64,000 nucleotides of DNA from an uncultured Bryobacteraceae bacterium (lineage in GTDB: Bacteria > Acidobacteriota > Terriglobia > Bryobacterales > Bryobacteraceae). The DNA lies in assembly GCA_938027685.1 (NCBI GenBank), contig CALJAM010000029.1:62001-126000 (forward strand), in the 5' to 3' direction. Positions 44,132 through 52,956 of the stretch are shown here, in pieces (the first letter of the stretch is position 1; each line of letters begins with the position of its first letter). Under the pieces are notes generated by a model. It was not told the origin of the DNA, did no database searches, and worked only from the letters and a program-made list of their open reading frames with translations. The position numbers and the translations under genes are program-made.

Positions 44132-44556
44132 CGCACTGCCTGGCAGATCAGATTCGCCTCTTTAGGAGTGAGTCGGGCCTCCGGATGCAGGAACAGGTAA
44201 CTGCGCAAGGGCATTTTGCCCTCGCGCACCTCCTCGCAGGCCTCTTCGAGCCGCCTCCGAGCCGCTTGGGGGCTGTAACGTCCCCACTCGGAGAAATTCA
44301 AATGCCCCCGCCCCTCCCTGACGTGGTTCGCCAGCAACCAGGAGACCGGCGCTACGCGGCTGTACCACGGCCACCTGGTCTCGTTGCTGTGACAGTCGTA
44401 ACAGGCGCGACGCAGCGCGGCCGCGAGCTCCGCGTCGGGCTTGGCCATCGCTTCGTAAGTACCCTGCGGATCGGCCGGCGGGTTGCTCCGGTCGGGTTGG
44501 AAAAATTGCATGGCCACTAAGAGAACCGCCACGCCCGCGAGCACCCATTTGAACAT
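44128..44556 (-). CDS. Haem-binding domain protein (Haem_bd, single c-type haem)
   Basis: 142 residues. One N-terminal membrane helix or signal (about 4-18) is followed by the c-type haem attachment site CYDCH (52-56) in 'ACYDCHSNETRWPWYSRVAPVSWLLANHVREGR', the hallmark of the Haem_bd family. The next block 'HLNFSEWGRYSPQAARRRLEEACEEVREGKMPL' is also typical. It sits in the periplasm and likely passes electrons. It lies 17 nt downstream of the di-haem peroxidase gene and is coupled to the HAD gene. Confidence 0.88.
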   Translation of the reverse strand: MFKWVLAGVAVLLVAMQFFQPDRSNPPADPQGTYEAMAKPDAELAAALRRACYDCHSNETRWPWYSRVAPVSWLLANHVREGRGHLNFSEWGRYSPQAARRRLEEACEEVREGKMPLRSYLFLHPEARLTPKEANLICQAVR

Positions 44557-44573
44557 CGGCGTTTTCTCCCGGC

Positions 44574-45614
44574 TCAGTCGCTCAGATCGGGCGGCGGCGT
44601 GCGCGGCGTGCTTTTGGGCAACTCCGGCGCCTTTATGTAATCTTTGGGCAGTTCGCCGGTTAAAGATTTCAGGAAAGCGACGATATACTCGACCTCACGT
44701 CGGCTGAGACGCTTGCCGAGCTGGTAGTCGGCCATCTCCTCGACAGCCTGCTCGAGAGTGGCCACCTTGCCGTTGTGGAAATAGGGGCCCGTTTTCTCCA
44801 CATTGCGCAAGGGCGGAACCTTGAAAACCATACGGTCCGATTCCTTCTGGGTGACCCGGTAGCGACCCGGGTCGGACTGGTCGGGATAGGGCTTCATCAC
44901 GCCCAACACCTGGAACATGTCGCCCCCAAGCAGAACGCCGGAATGACAGGCCTGGCAACCGCTGTCCAAGAAAACGTTCAGGCCGGCCTTCTCCTGGGGC
45001 GTGAGCGCCTGTTCGTCGCCTGCCAGGAACTTATCCCAGCGGGCGGGAGTGAGCAGTTTGCGCTCGAAGGCGCCGATCGCGCGAGCGACGTTGTCCATGG
45101 TTATCGGGTCTTTGTCGTTGGGGAAGGCTCGGCGAAACGCCTCGACGTACTCTGGGATGGACTTGAGGACCGCCAGCACCAGTTTGTCGGAAGGCATCGC
45201 CATTTCGACCGGGTTGAGAATCGGCCCTTTCGCCTGCTCTTCCACATCGGTCGCGCGACCGTCCCAGAACTGCGCGAACTGCAGAGCCGCATTGTAAACC
45301 GAAGGCGAGTTGCGATCGCCTTTCTGGCCCTTGTGGCCCTCGGATGTAGGTTCATTGTCCACGCCGTATTTGCTCAGATCATGACAACTGTTGCAGGAAA
45401 TTTTCTGGCTTTTGGAAAGACGCGGATCGTAATACAGCATCCGTCCGAGGGCTATCAGTTCTTCGGAAGGCGGTCCCGCCGCGCCCGCCGCCACGGCCGG
45501 CAGCGGTTGGAACAATTTCAGCTTCGTCGGATCCACCCTCTCGGAAGGCTTGCGCTGACAACCAGAGCAGAACACGAGCAGCAGTAACCCCGGCGCTAAA
45601 AGCCCGGCTCGCAT
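44574..45614 (-). CDS. Di-haem cytochrome c peroxidase/MauG-family lipoprotein
   Basis: 346 residues from ATG 45614, which has GGAGG 7 nt upstream. The N-terminus ends in a lipobox (CSGC, Cys19). Two c-haem sites are present: CNSCH (74-78) and CQACH (220-224). '[19 protein letters not shown]' and '[19 protein letters not shown]' are bacterial cytochrome c peroxidase blocks. It reduces hydrogen peroxide with electrons from small cytochromes, or oxidises another substrate as MauG does. The adjacent haem-binding gene could encode its electron donor. Confidence 0.92.
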   Translation of the reverse strand: MRAGLLAPGLLLLVFCSGCQRKPSERVDPTKLKLFQPLPAVAAGAAGPPSEELIALGRMLYYDPRLSKSQKISCNSCHDLSKYGVDNEPTSEGHKGQKGDRNSPSVYNAALQFAQFWDGRATDVEEQAKGPILNPVEMAMPSDKLVLAVLKSIPEYVEAFRRAFPNDKDPITMDNVARAIGAFERKLLTPARWDKFLAGDEQALTPQEKAGLNVFLDSGCQACHSGVLLGGDMFQVLGVMKPYPDQSDPGRYRVTQKESDRMVFKVPPLRNVEKTGPYFHNGKVATLEQAVEEMADYQLGKRLSRREVEYIVAFLKSLTGELPKDYIKAPELPKSTPRTPPPDLSD

Positions 45615-45663
45615 CCAACACCTCCTGAGTGGACGACCGCCAGTGAGAAAAGGTGAAGGCGAC

Positions 45664-45669
45664 ATTATA
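45664..45669 (-). promoter_or_regulatory. -10 box of the di-haem peroxidase operon
   Basis: A perfect TATAAT on the minus strand (45669-45664) predicts a start near 45657 and a leader of about 43 nt containing the GGAGG ribosome site. In this window it is an example of a conventional leadered promoter. Confidence 0.5.
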
Positions 45670-45749
45670 CTATACGCGCATCGGCGCGAGGGTCCCCCGG
45701 CGGAAAGCGGTTTGTATGAGGTGCCGGGCTTTCTGCGGCGTTGCCGTCA

Positions 45750-48062
45750 TCACCGCTTCAGTTCGAAGGTGCGGCGCACCAGGGTCCAGCCGCTTCGCAG
45801 TCCTCGTCCCCAACCCGTCGTGTTGGGCTCCAGGATCCAACCCGGCGGCAACCGCACGGGACCGTGGCCCGGCACGTCGGGCAGCCCCGGCAGATACTCG
45901 ATTACAGTTAGCTTGGGCGACGCCGCCGCCGATAACTCCAGCTCCACTTCGGCAGTCTTTTCCCCGAACCCGTGATATTCGAACCACCATGGCCGACCCG
46001 CAGCGTACGGCTTTCCGTTGACGCGCGATGCGAGCACCTCCGCCTCCGGGCTTAAGTGCAACGCCACACGCTGGGCTCCGGCCGGCGAGCGCAATCGCAA
46101 AGACAGCCGTCGCACTGCGCCGCTCACGCTGTCGGCCGCAACGTCGCATTGGAAGGCTGCGATGCCGACGGTCGGCGCGGGTTGCTTCAGGTAAGACTCG
46201 GGGTCACGCGGACGAAATTCGTCGATCGGACCACGCGGACTATCCGCAGAGAGAAACCGCTGCTCGAAGCGGTTGGGTTTACTCGCGCGGCTTATCCAGT
46301 AGGCGCGTCCTTGGTCCGCGTTCAAAGCATAGGATAGGCTCACCACTTGCGGTCTGCCGGCCGAGGGCGCACTCGAACCCCGAACGATGACGGCCCCGAT
46401 GGTTACGAGGGCAGCCGCGGCCGACAGAGCAGGCAGCAGGCGCGGGGACAGGGCCTTGAGCCATGCAAACCAGGGGATCAGCAGTCCCAGGGCCAGGGCC
46501 ATCCAGAGCGCGGTAACGGGGACGAGGACGGCCGTGATGCCGTCGTGCAGAATGAGGATGGCGGGAACTGCAAACAGGATCACCGCGGTCATACAAGCGG
46601 CATGGCAGACCGCGCGGAGCGCAACGCTCAACCGCCCGTTTCCCGACGTCACTTCCGCAGTTACGCCGAGCAGTGCGAACAGGAGAGGCCACTGGAACGC
46701 GAAGGAGGCGGCCGGCAGCGCCGCTGCCGAAACCGTCAGCAGCCCGGCCCACACGCAGGTTGCCCCCGTAAAGGCCTCCTGCCAGGTTACGGCTCGCAGG
46801 GATTTACGCAAACTTGCCTCGAATACCAATACCGTCATCGCGGCTGCTGCGGTCAGATAGAGCGCATCGTCGTAGACCATGTAGTAGCGCCGCCACCACC
46901 AGGCCGCCAGAGTGGCGGCCAGGGTGGCTGCCGCCGCCGCCAGGACAGCGGCCAGAAATCCGCCGGCGCCTATGAGGATGCCTTTGCCCCGCACGCGTCC
47001 GCGTCGCGTGCCGACCAGTAGGAGCCCCGCCAGCCACGCGACCGTACACAGGGCAAGCGGAGCGGCCAGTTCAACAGGGTAATAAACGAGGCGGAAGCCG
47101 ACGGGATTGAAGTAAATTGCCTCGCGGCTGCGCAGGCCTTCCAGAGGCAGGTTTCCGAAGTATCTTGCCAGCTCGAGCGCGTTGTTGCCCTGGTGTTGCA
47201 GGCTCCGCAGGTCGAGATTCTCCGGGCGGTCATTCGCCGTATGGTAGTAGGCGATCCCGCGGATGAAAGCGAAATTGAGTCCTCCCAGTCCCAGTCGGCG
47301 GAACGGCGTGAAATCGGAATTCAGCCCCATGCGGTAGTAAATGCCGGTCATCAGGGAGTTAGCCAGCGGGCGCGAGCAGGCGCGGGCGAAGTGCGCAATG
47401 AGCGGGAGGTTTCCGGGGCCGGTTTCGAACATGCAAGAGGGCCCCGCCACTCCGCGGACATCGAAGTTGAAGACCAAAGCCACCTCGCGCATCCACGGAT
47501 GCTCGCCTGCGAAAGCGTGGGCGCCCAGGAGGCCGGACTCCTCGGCGTCGGCGAACAGGAAAATGACGTCGTTGTCGAGCGGCGGCCCGGCCTTCAGCGC
47601 TCGCAAGGTCTCCAGCAATACGGCGCAACCGCTGCCGTCGTCGGCCGCGCCCGGCCCCCACACCACCGAGTCATAGTGCGCGACGAATAGCAGCGCCTTG
47701 CCGGAACGCCGACCCGGCAGACGCGCCGCAATGTTGCGCACATGCGCCACGCTGGTTCCGGGAGTCGGCGGGGTTCCCGGGAGCACGCGCACGGCGGTTG
47801 TCTCTTGGACGTGGGCAATTACGCCCATGGCCTGGAGAGTGCGAACGAGGTAATCGGCGACTCTTCGGTGCGCGGCGGTCCCTGCCGGATGCGGCTCGGT
47901 GAACGCTTGGGCTACGTGGCGGTACGCCCTCTCGGCGGAGAAAACTTCGGGCGGCGTCGCCGCAGGCGCTACCGGCGGAGGCTCGATGGATCTGACGGCG
48001 ACGTACGCCAGAACGAGGGGATATGCGAGTGCTGCCGTGGCCGCTGCCCACCGGGGCCTCAT
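45750..48062 (-). CDS. M28-family membrane metallopeptidase (ERMP1/FXNA-like)
   Basis: 770 residues from ATG 48062. One N-terminal helix (about 5-24) precedes an M28 di-zinc peptidase domain: His129 (VAHYDS), Asp141 (ADDGSG), Glu174/175 (ADAEESG), Asp201 (NFDVRG) and a final His in 'AYYHTANDRPEN'. Residues about 320-560 are a bundle of roughly seven hydrophobic helices, and the C-terminal 200 residues are a soluble beta-rich domain. This order matches eukaryotic ER metallopeptidase 1 and related bacterial proteins. All metal ligands are present, so aminopeptidase-type activity is expected at the outer face of the inner membrane. Confidence 0.85.
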   Translation of the reverse strand: MRPRWAAATAALAYPLVLAYVAVRSIEPPPVAPAATPPEVFSAERAYRHVAQAFTEPHPAGTAAHRRVADYLVRTLQAMGVIAHVQETTAVRVLPGTPPTPGTSVAHVRNIAARLPGRRSGKALLFVAHYDSVVWGPGAADDGSGCAVLLETLRALKAGPPLDNDVIFLFADAEESGLLGAHAFAGEHPWMREVALVFNFDVRGVAGPSCMFETGPGNLPLIAHFARACSRPLANSLMTGIYYRMGLNSDFTPFRRLGLGGLNFAFIRGIAYYHTANDRPENLDLRSLQHQGNNALELARYFGNLPLEGLRSREAIYFNPVGFRLVYYPVELAAPLALCTVAWLAGLLLVGTRRGRVRGKGILIGAGGFLAAVLAAAAATLAATLAAWWWRRYYMVYDDALYLTAAAAMTVLVFEASLRKSLRAVTWQEAFTGATCVWAGLLTVSAAALPAASFAFQWPLLFALLGVTAEVTSGNGRLSVALRAVCHAACMTAVILFAVPAILILHDGITAVLVPVTALWMALALGLLIPWFAWLKALSPRLLPALSAAAALVTIGAVIVRGSSAPSAGRPQVVSLSYALNADQGRAYWISRASKPNRFEQRFLSADSPRGPIDEFRPRDPESYLKQPAPTVGIAAFQCDVAADSVSGAVRRLSLRLRSPAGAQRVALHLSPEAEVLASRVNGKPYAAGRPWWFEYHGFGEKTAEVELELSAAASPKLTVIEYLPGLPDVPGHGPVRLPPGWILEPNTTGWGRGLRSGWTLVRRTFELKR

Positions 48063-48111
48063 CGCAGTAACAAAGCAGCCTAGCACACCAACGTCGGCGA
48101 GCGGCTTCGGT

Positions 48112-48117
48112 TAGAAT
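48112..48117 (+). promoter_or_regulatory. -10-like TAGAAT box 7 nt before the Gfo/Idh gene
   Basis: TAGAAT is followed by TCGCATC and ATG 48125 (a second ATG is adjacent at 48128). There is no ribosome-binding sequence, so the mRNA may be leaderless. Confidence 0.35.
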
Positions 48118-48124
48118 TCGCATC

Positions 48125-49315
48125 ATGATGCCTCGGCCTACGCGTCGCGATTTCGTAATCGCCGGCGCCGCCCTCATCGGCGAGCGCGCCGCCCCCCGCC
48201 CGGTTCGCCTGGGAATCGTAGGCGGCCGATTCGGCGCCACGTTCCAGTGGCATCTGCACCCGCACGCCCGTGTGACCGCCGTCTGCGACATCGATCCCAA
48301 AGGTCTGGAACGTCTTGCCCAGGTCTATCGCTGCGACAACCGCTACCGCAGCTTCCGGGAACTGCTGCGTCATCCTGAACTGGACGCCGTCGGCATCTTC
48401 ACCCCGGCGCCTACGCACGCCTGGATGGCGGTGGAAGCCATGAAAGCCGGCAAACACGTCATCAGCGCCGTACCCGCCGGCATGACCATCGAAGAGCTCG
48501 AGCGGCTCATCGATACGGTCAGGCGCACCGGCTTGCGTTACATGATGGCCGAAACCAGTTACTATCGTCCGGAAATCATTACCTGCCGCGAATGGTCGCG
48601 ACAGGGACTGTTCGGCACGATCTTCTATAGCGAATCCGAGTATCACCACGAAGGGCTGCTTTCGCTGATGTACGACGATCGCGGCCTTCCGACCTGGCGG
48701 CACGGCTATCCGCCGATGCTCTACCCGACGCACTGCACGGGGATGATCATCCCGGTCACGGGGGAGCGTCTGGTCGAAGTGCAGGCCGTGGGTTGGGGCG
48801 ACGGGCACGAGATCTTGCAGACGAATCAGTACAAGAACCCTTTCTGGAACACGACCGGTTTTTTCAAGACATCGCGCGGCCACTGCTGCCGCATCTCCGT
48901 GTGCTGGCACCTTGCGGCGGGCGGTACGGAACGGGCCTCCTTTTACGGCGATCGCCTTTCTTACATCATGGCGCGACCGGAGGGTTCGCCCAATACCATC
49001 GTGCGGATCGCCAAAGAGGGCCGCACGGTGCTCGATGCGGAGGGCTACCCGCAAGGCTCGCTCTCCATCGAGGCATACAAGCAGCCCAACCACCATGAGA
49101 AACTGCCTGAAGCGCTGCGTGTGCCAACAGGCCATGGCGGCTCCCACGCTTTCATCACCCACGAGTTCGTGCAGGCCATTCTTGAAGGCCGCCACCCTGA
49201 GGTGAACGCGTGGGAAGCGGCGGCGTATACTGTGCCGGGGATCGTCGCGCACCAATCGGCGCTGCGCGGCGGCGAGCCGCTGAAGATACCGGATTTCGGC
49301 GTCGCGCCGGCCTGA
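48125..49315 (+). CDS. Gfo/Idh/MocA-family oxidoreductase with Tat-like N-terminus
   Basis: 396 residues. 'RPTRRDFVIAGAALIG' is a twin-arginine-type leader. The nucleotide-binding domain starts at 'VRLGIVGGRFGATF' (about 28-40), followed by 'VTAVCDIDPKGLERLA' and 'LDAVGIFTPAPTHAWMAVEAMKAGKHV'. The usual EKP motif after GKHV is absent: it reads SAVPAGM (114-120), so the conserved Lys is missing. The C-terminal half is the sheet domain that binds the sugar. It may act on glycans outside the cytoplasm, with a tightly bound cofactor, or be a binding protein. It precedes GH127 by 45 bp. Confidence 0.82.
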   Translation: MMPRPTRRDFVIAGAALIGERAAPRPVRLGIVGGRFGATFQWHLHPHARVTAVCDIDPKGLERLAQVYRCDNRYRSFRELLRHPELDAVGIFTPAPTHAWMAVEAMKAGKHVISAVPAGMTIEELERLIDTVRRTGLRYMMAETSYYRPEIITCREWSRQGLFGTIFYSESEYHHEGLLSLMYDDRGLPTWRHGYPPMLYPTHCTGMIIPVTGERLVEVQAVGWGDGHEILQTNQYKNPFWNTTGFFKTSRGHCCRISVCWHLAAGGTERASFYGDRLSYIMARPEGSPNTIVRIAKEGRTVLDAEGYPQGSLSIEAYKQPNHHEKLPEALRVPTGHGGSHAFITHEFVQAILEGRHPEVNAWEAAAYTVPGIVAHQSALRGGEPLKIPDFGVAPA

Positions 49316-49360
49316 GGCGGCAAGCGGCGGCACAAAGACTCCCGCAAAAGGAGCAGTCCC

Positions 49361-51325
49361 ATGTCGATGACGCGTCGTGAGTTTCTGAGCGTTGCGGGTC
49401 CCGGGTTGACCGCGCGCGGGCCAGAGGCGGCGGACTGGCGCGCACAGGGCATTCTCCACCTGGAGCATTCGCCCCATGCGCGGCTGAAGAACGTCCCCGT
49501 GCGCGCCGTGGCGTTGCACGAGGGCTTCTGGACCGCGCGCCGCAAGGCCAACTTCGAGCGCAGCATTCCCACGCTGCTGCAATTGCTCGAAGAACACGGC
49601 GTGGTGGACAACTTCCGGCGCCTCAGCGGACGCAAGAACGTCCCTCGCCGCGGACCGCTCTACACGGACTCCGACCTTTATAAATGGATGGAAGCGGTGG
49701 CCTTTGTTCTCCAGTCCGGGGAGGATCCCGGCTTGCGCGCGACCTTCGAACGGCTCACCGACGAGATCCTTGCTGCTCAAGAGGAGTCCGGTTACCTGAA
49801 CACTTACTATGTCGAGGAACGCAGAGCCCTACGGTTTCAGGAAATGCACCGGGGCCACGAACTTTATTGTCTCGGCCACTTACTCCAGGCCGCCATTGCC
49901 TATTACCGGGCGACAGGGGATACCCGCCTGCTTGACGGCGGCATTAAGTTCGTGAACTACCTTGCGGAAAACTTCGGTCCCACGCGCCGCCCGCTGTTGG
50001 CCGGACACCCGTGTCTGGAAATGGCCCTTGTCGAACTTTACCGCATCACACGCGAGCGACAACACCTGGATCTGGCCGGTTACCTGCTCGAGGGGGACGG
50101 CGAGCGTCTGAAGCTCACCCGGCAGCAGTCGATCTATTTGTTCAGCGGCAAGCCCTTCACCTCGCGCACGCGGCTCGAAGGCCACGCCGTCCGCGCCATG
50201 TACGCCTGCTGCGGCGCAACCGACTATTACATGGAGACAGGCCGATCCGACTACGCGGCCACACTCGAGCGGCTCTGGCAGGATCTGGCGCGCGGCAAGG
50301 TTTACATCACGGGCGGCGTGGGCTCGCGCGCGCAGGGGGAGGCCTTCGGCGACCCTTACGAGTTGCCCAACCGGCTTGCCTACACGGAAAGCTGCGCCGC
50401 CATCGGCAACATGATGTGGAACTGGCGTCTGCTGGCCGCCCGCGGGGAGGCTCGCTTCGCCGATATGCTCGAGCGCGCCCTCTACAACGGCGTCAATTCG
50501 GGCATGTCGCTCTCGGGTGATCTCTACTGCTACCGCAATCCACTCGAGCTGAGCGGCGATCCTGACGACCGCATCCGCAATCCCTGGTACGATACCACTT
50601 GCTGCCCGCCCAACCTTCAGCGCATCCTGGCATCGCTGCCCGGTTACTTTTACAGCACGAGCGCCGAAGGCCTGTGGGTTCACCTTTATCACGGCGGAAC
50701 GCTGGAGTGGCGCTTGCGCGGCGAGGTGCGGGTGCAAATCGTTCAGAGGACCCGCTACCCATGGGAAGGGCGAATCGAGCTGGAAATGCGCCCGGAACGT
50801 CCCGCGGAGTTCACCCTCGCGCTGCGGGTTCCGGCTTGGGCTTCGGGCGCCCGACTTTGGGTGAACGGCGAAGCTCGCGCCGCCCCTGCGGGACAGTACG
50901 CGGTGGTGCGCAGGCTCTGGCAGCCGCGCGATCGTGTCGTGCTCGATCTACCCCTTGAGGTACGGCTTACCGCGGCCAATCCCATGGTCGCCGAGAACTG
51001 GGGCAAGGCGGCCGTCGAACGCGGACCTCTGGTCTATTGCATCGAGCAACTGGACCATCCCGACGTTTCGATATTCGACCTGCTGCTCGATCCCGACGCC
51101 GGTTTTCAGGAAGAGTTCCGGGCCGACATGCTCGGCGGCATCGTGATGCTCCGCCACAAGGGGCGCGCTTGGCGCAGCTCGCCCACGGCCGAGCCTCTTT
51201 ACACGCGCTGGCCCCCGCCGGCACGGGCTACGCGAACCGCAGAGATTACGCTCATCCCCTATTACACGTTCCACAACCGCGGCATCACCGCGATGAGGGT
51301 TTGGATGCCGCCGGCGGGGGCCTGA
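49361..51325 (+). CDS. GH127 family glycosidase (beta-L-arabinofuranosidase-type), Tat-exported
   Basis: 654 residues. MSMTRREFLSVAG is a Tat-type signal and an AAAAGGAG ribosome site precedes ATG 49361. The (alpha/alpha)6 barrel carries the GH127 zinc/catalytic set: Glu327 (SRAQGEAFG), Glu343 and Cys345 (YTESCAAIGN), and Cys414/Cys415 (DTTCCPPNLQ). These correspond to the zinc-bound Cys nucleophile site of HypBA1. It should release terminal beta-L-arabinofuranose or a related sugar from plant glycans or glycoproteins. The C-terminal 180 residues are beta-sandwich domains. The Gfo/Idh gene lies immediately upstream. Confidence 0.92.
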   Translation: MSMTRREFLSVAGPGLTARGPEAADWRAQGILHLEHSPHARLKNVPVRAVALHEGFWTARRKANFERSIPTLLQLLEEHGVVDNFRRLSGRKNVPRRGPLYTDSDLYKWMEAVAFVLQSGEDPGLRATFERLTDEILAAQEESGYLNTYYVEERRALRFQEMHRGHELYCLGHLLQAAIAYYRATGDTRLLDGGIKFVNYLAENFGPTRRPLLAGHPCLEMALVELYRITRERQHLDLAGYLLEGDGERLKLTRQQSIYLFSGKPFTSRTRLEGHAVRAMYACCGATDYYMETGRSDYAATLERLWQDLARGKVYITGGVGSRAQGEAFGDPYELPNRLAYTESCAAIGNMMWNWRLLAARGEARFADMLERALYNGVNSGMSLSGDLYCYRNPLELSGDPDDRIRNPWYDTTCCPPNLQRILASLPGYFYSTSAEGLWVHLYHGGTLEWRLRGEVRVQIVQRTRYPWEGRIELEMRPERPAEFTLALRVPAWASGARLWVNGEARAAPAGQYAVVRRLWQPRDRVVLDLPLEVRLTAANPMVAENWGKAAVERGPLVYCIEQLDHPDVSIFDLLLDPDAGFQEEFRADMLGGIVMLRHKGRAWRSSPTAEPLYTRWPPPARATRTAEITLIPYYTFHNRGITAMRVWMPPAGA

Positions 51326-51368
51326 CCCCCTCTAATCCCGGAGGCCGTTCGCTGCCGATAGTAAGGAC

Positions 51369-51644
51369 GTGCGCGAGCGGCGTCTGATCCGGCTTTACAT
51401 CAGCGGCGCCACTCCCCGATCGGCTGCCGCGGTCGAGGCACTCAAAGCCCTGCTCGACGAGCTGAACGAGGAATGCGAGCTGGAGATCATCGACGTGTAC
51501 CAGCAAGCCGGCCGCGCCGGGCAGGACGACGTTCTGATCACGCCCACGTTGATCGAAAAGTCCCACGGCACTGTCCGTCGGCTGGTCGGCGATCTGGGGG
51601 ACCGGCGCCGCTTGCGCGCAGCCTTGGGGTTGACGGGAAGATGA
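51369..51644 (+). CDS. kaiB: KaiB-like protein
   Basis: 91 residues from GTG 51369. 'IRLYISGATPRSAAAVEALKALL', 'CELEIIDVYQQAGRAGQDDVLITPTLIE' and 'VRRLVGDLGDRRRL' align along the whole length of the KaiB/thioredoxin-like domain, including the TPTL and GDL motifs. In cyanobacteria KaiB switches fold and binds KaiC and the kinase SasA; no kaiC or kaiA is in this window. Its stop overlaps the start of the histidine-kinase gene (ATGA), so the proteins are made together and probably interact. Confidence 0.9.
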   Translation: MRERRLIRLYISGATPRSAAAVEALKALLDELNEECELEIIDVYQQAGRAGQDDVLITPTLIEKSHGTVRRLVGDLGDRRRLRAALGLTGR

Positions 51645-52930
51645 GCGAAGGGCTGCACCGCGAGCTGATGCGGCTCCGCGCGCGCCTGGCTGCGGCCGAG
51701 CAGGCCTTGCAGGCGATACGCGAAGGCAAGGCCGATGCCGTTGTGGCTGGAGGTCCCGGGGGTTGTCGCGTTTTCACGCTTGAGGGCGCCGACCACCCTT
51801 ACCGCGTCTTTTTGGAGCAGATGCAGGAGGGCGCGGCAGCGCTCGATCGTCACGGAGCGATTCTCTACGCGAACCAGCGGCTCGCCGCCATGTTGGCGAC
51901 GCCGCTCGAGAAAGTCATCGGCCGCGATCTCGATAGTTGGGTCCCTGCCGAAGCCCGTCCCATCTTTCGCGAATGGCTGGAGGGCGCCTTGCGCGAGGGG
52001 GCGCGGGCGGAACTCGACCTGGTGGCTGCTGACGGGCGTCGCGTCCCGGTCTGCCTTTCCGGGCGTTCGCCCGGGGCCGGCGTCGCGCCCGCGCTCTGCG
52101 TTGTGATCACGGATCTGAGCGAGCCGCGCCGGCGCGAGCAACAGTTGCGGCGCCAGACCGAGCTGCTGGCCCGAGCGCGTGCCGAGCTGGAACGCCAGGC
52201 GGCGGAGCTGTCTCGCTCCAACGCGGAACTGGAGCAGTTCGCTTCCGTGCTGGCGCACGACTTGCGCGAACCGCTGCGCGCGGTGCTCAACTACGCGCGG
52301 CTGCTGGCGAGCCGCGGTCTCCGGCAATCGGAGGATCGCTCGCAGCGGTACCTTGCCAGGGTGCTGGGCGGCGCGGAGCGGCTCGACCGCATGATCGAGG
52401 GGCTGCTGGAATTCTCGCGCGTCGGCACCCGCGGTCGGCCTCCGCAGCCAACCGATGCGCAGGCCGTCTTCGAACAGGCCTGCTCGGATCTGCGCGAGCT
52501 CATCGAGAGCGCCGGGGCGACCGTGACGCACGAGCCGTTGCCCACGGTGATGGCCGATGAAACGCAACTGTTGCGGCTCATCGAGAATCTGCTTGCCAAC
52601 GCGATCAAGTTCCGCGGTGCTGAGCCGCCACGCGTCCACGTTCGGGCTGAATGGCGCCAGGGTGAGTGGGTGTTCGCGGTGCGGGACAACGGCATCGGGA
52701 TCGACGCGCGCGACTACGATCGCATTTTCGCGCCCTTTCAGCGACTTCACCGGAACGCCGACTATCCGGGCGACGGTCTGGGCCTCGCCGTTGCGCGCCG
52801 CATCGTCGAGCGGCACGGGGGTCGGATCTGGGTGGAATCGCAGCCGGGCAAGGGATCTACGTTCTTTTTCACCATGCCCGCCGTCACGGATCGCGCGCAT
52901 GAGCAGGCCTGCGGCGCGCGGGCGGGCTGA
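51641..52930 (+). CDS. PAS-domain sensor histidine kinase
   Basis: 429 residues from ATG 51641, no membrane segment. Residues 1-50 are a helical cap ('QAIREGKADAVVAGGPGGCRVFTL') common in kinases found near kaiB-like genes. A PAS domain spans about 55-165 and a coiled coil 165-203. HisKA has the phospho-acceptor His206 (LAHDLREPL). The HATPase retains Asn320 (NLLANAIKF), DNGIGI (349-354) and GDGLGLA (377-383), so it should be fully active. It lies between a kaiB-like gene and a receiver-CpaE fusion, suggesting a KaiB-to-kinase-to-receiver chain. Confidence 0.92.
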   Translation: MSEGLHRELMRLRARLAAAEQALQAIREGKADAVVAGGPGGCRVFTLEGADHPYRVFLEQMQEGAAALDRHGAILYANQRLAAMLATPLEKVIGRDLDSWVPAEARPIFREWLEGALREGARAELDLVAADGRRVPVCLSGRSPGAGVAPALCVVITDLSEPRRREQQLRRQTELLARARAELERQAAELSRSNAELEQFASVLAHDLREPLRAVLNYARLLASRGLRQSEDRSQRYLARVLGGAERLDRMIEGLLEFSRVGTRGRPPQPTDAQAVFEQACSDLRELIESAGATVTHEPLPTVMADETQLLRLIENLLANAIKFRGAEPPRVHVRAEWRQGEWVFAVRDNGIGIDARDYDRIFAPFQRLHRNADYPGDGLGLAVARRIVERHGGRIWVESQPGKGSTFFFTMPAVTDRAHEQACGARAG

Positions 52931-52956
52931 AGGCACGAGTCGAGGAGGAATGCAAC

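Noticed and set aside
48080-49780. A 566-codon minus-strand frame across the Gfo/Idh and GH127 gene starts
   Set aside because: It is antisense to two well-supported genes and its translation is His/Arg/Ala-rich without motifs.
51369-51644. Calling a complete Kai circadian clock
   Set aside because: Only a KaiB-like protein is present; no kaiA or kaiC is in the window, so only a KaiB-linked signalling module is claimed.
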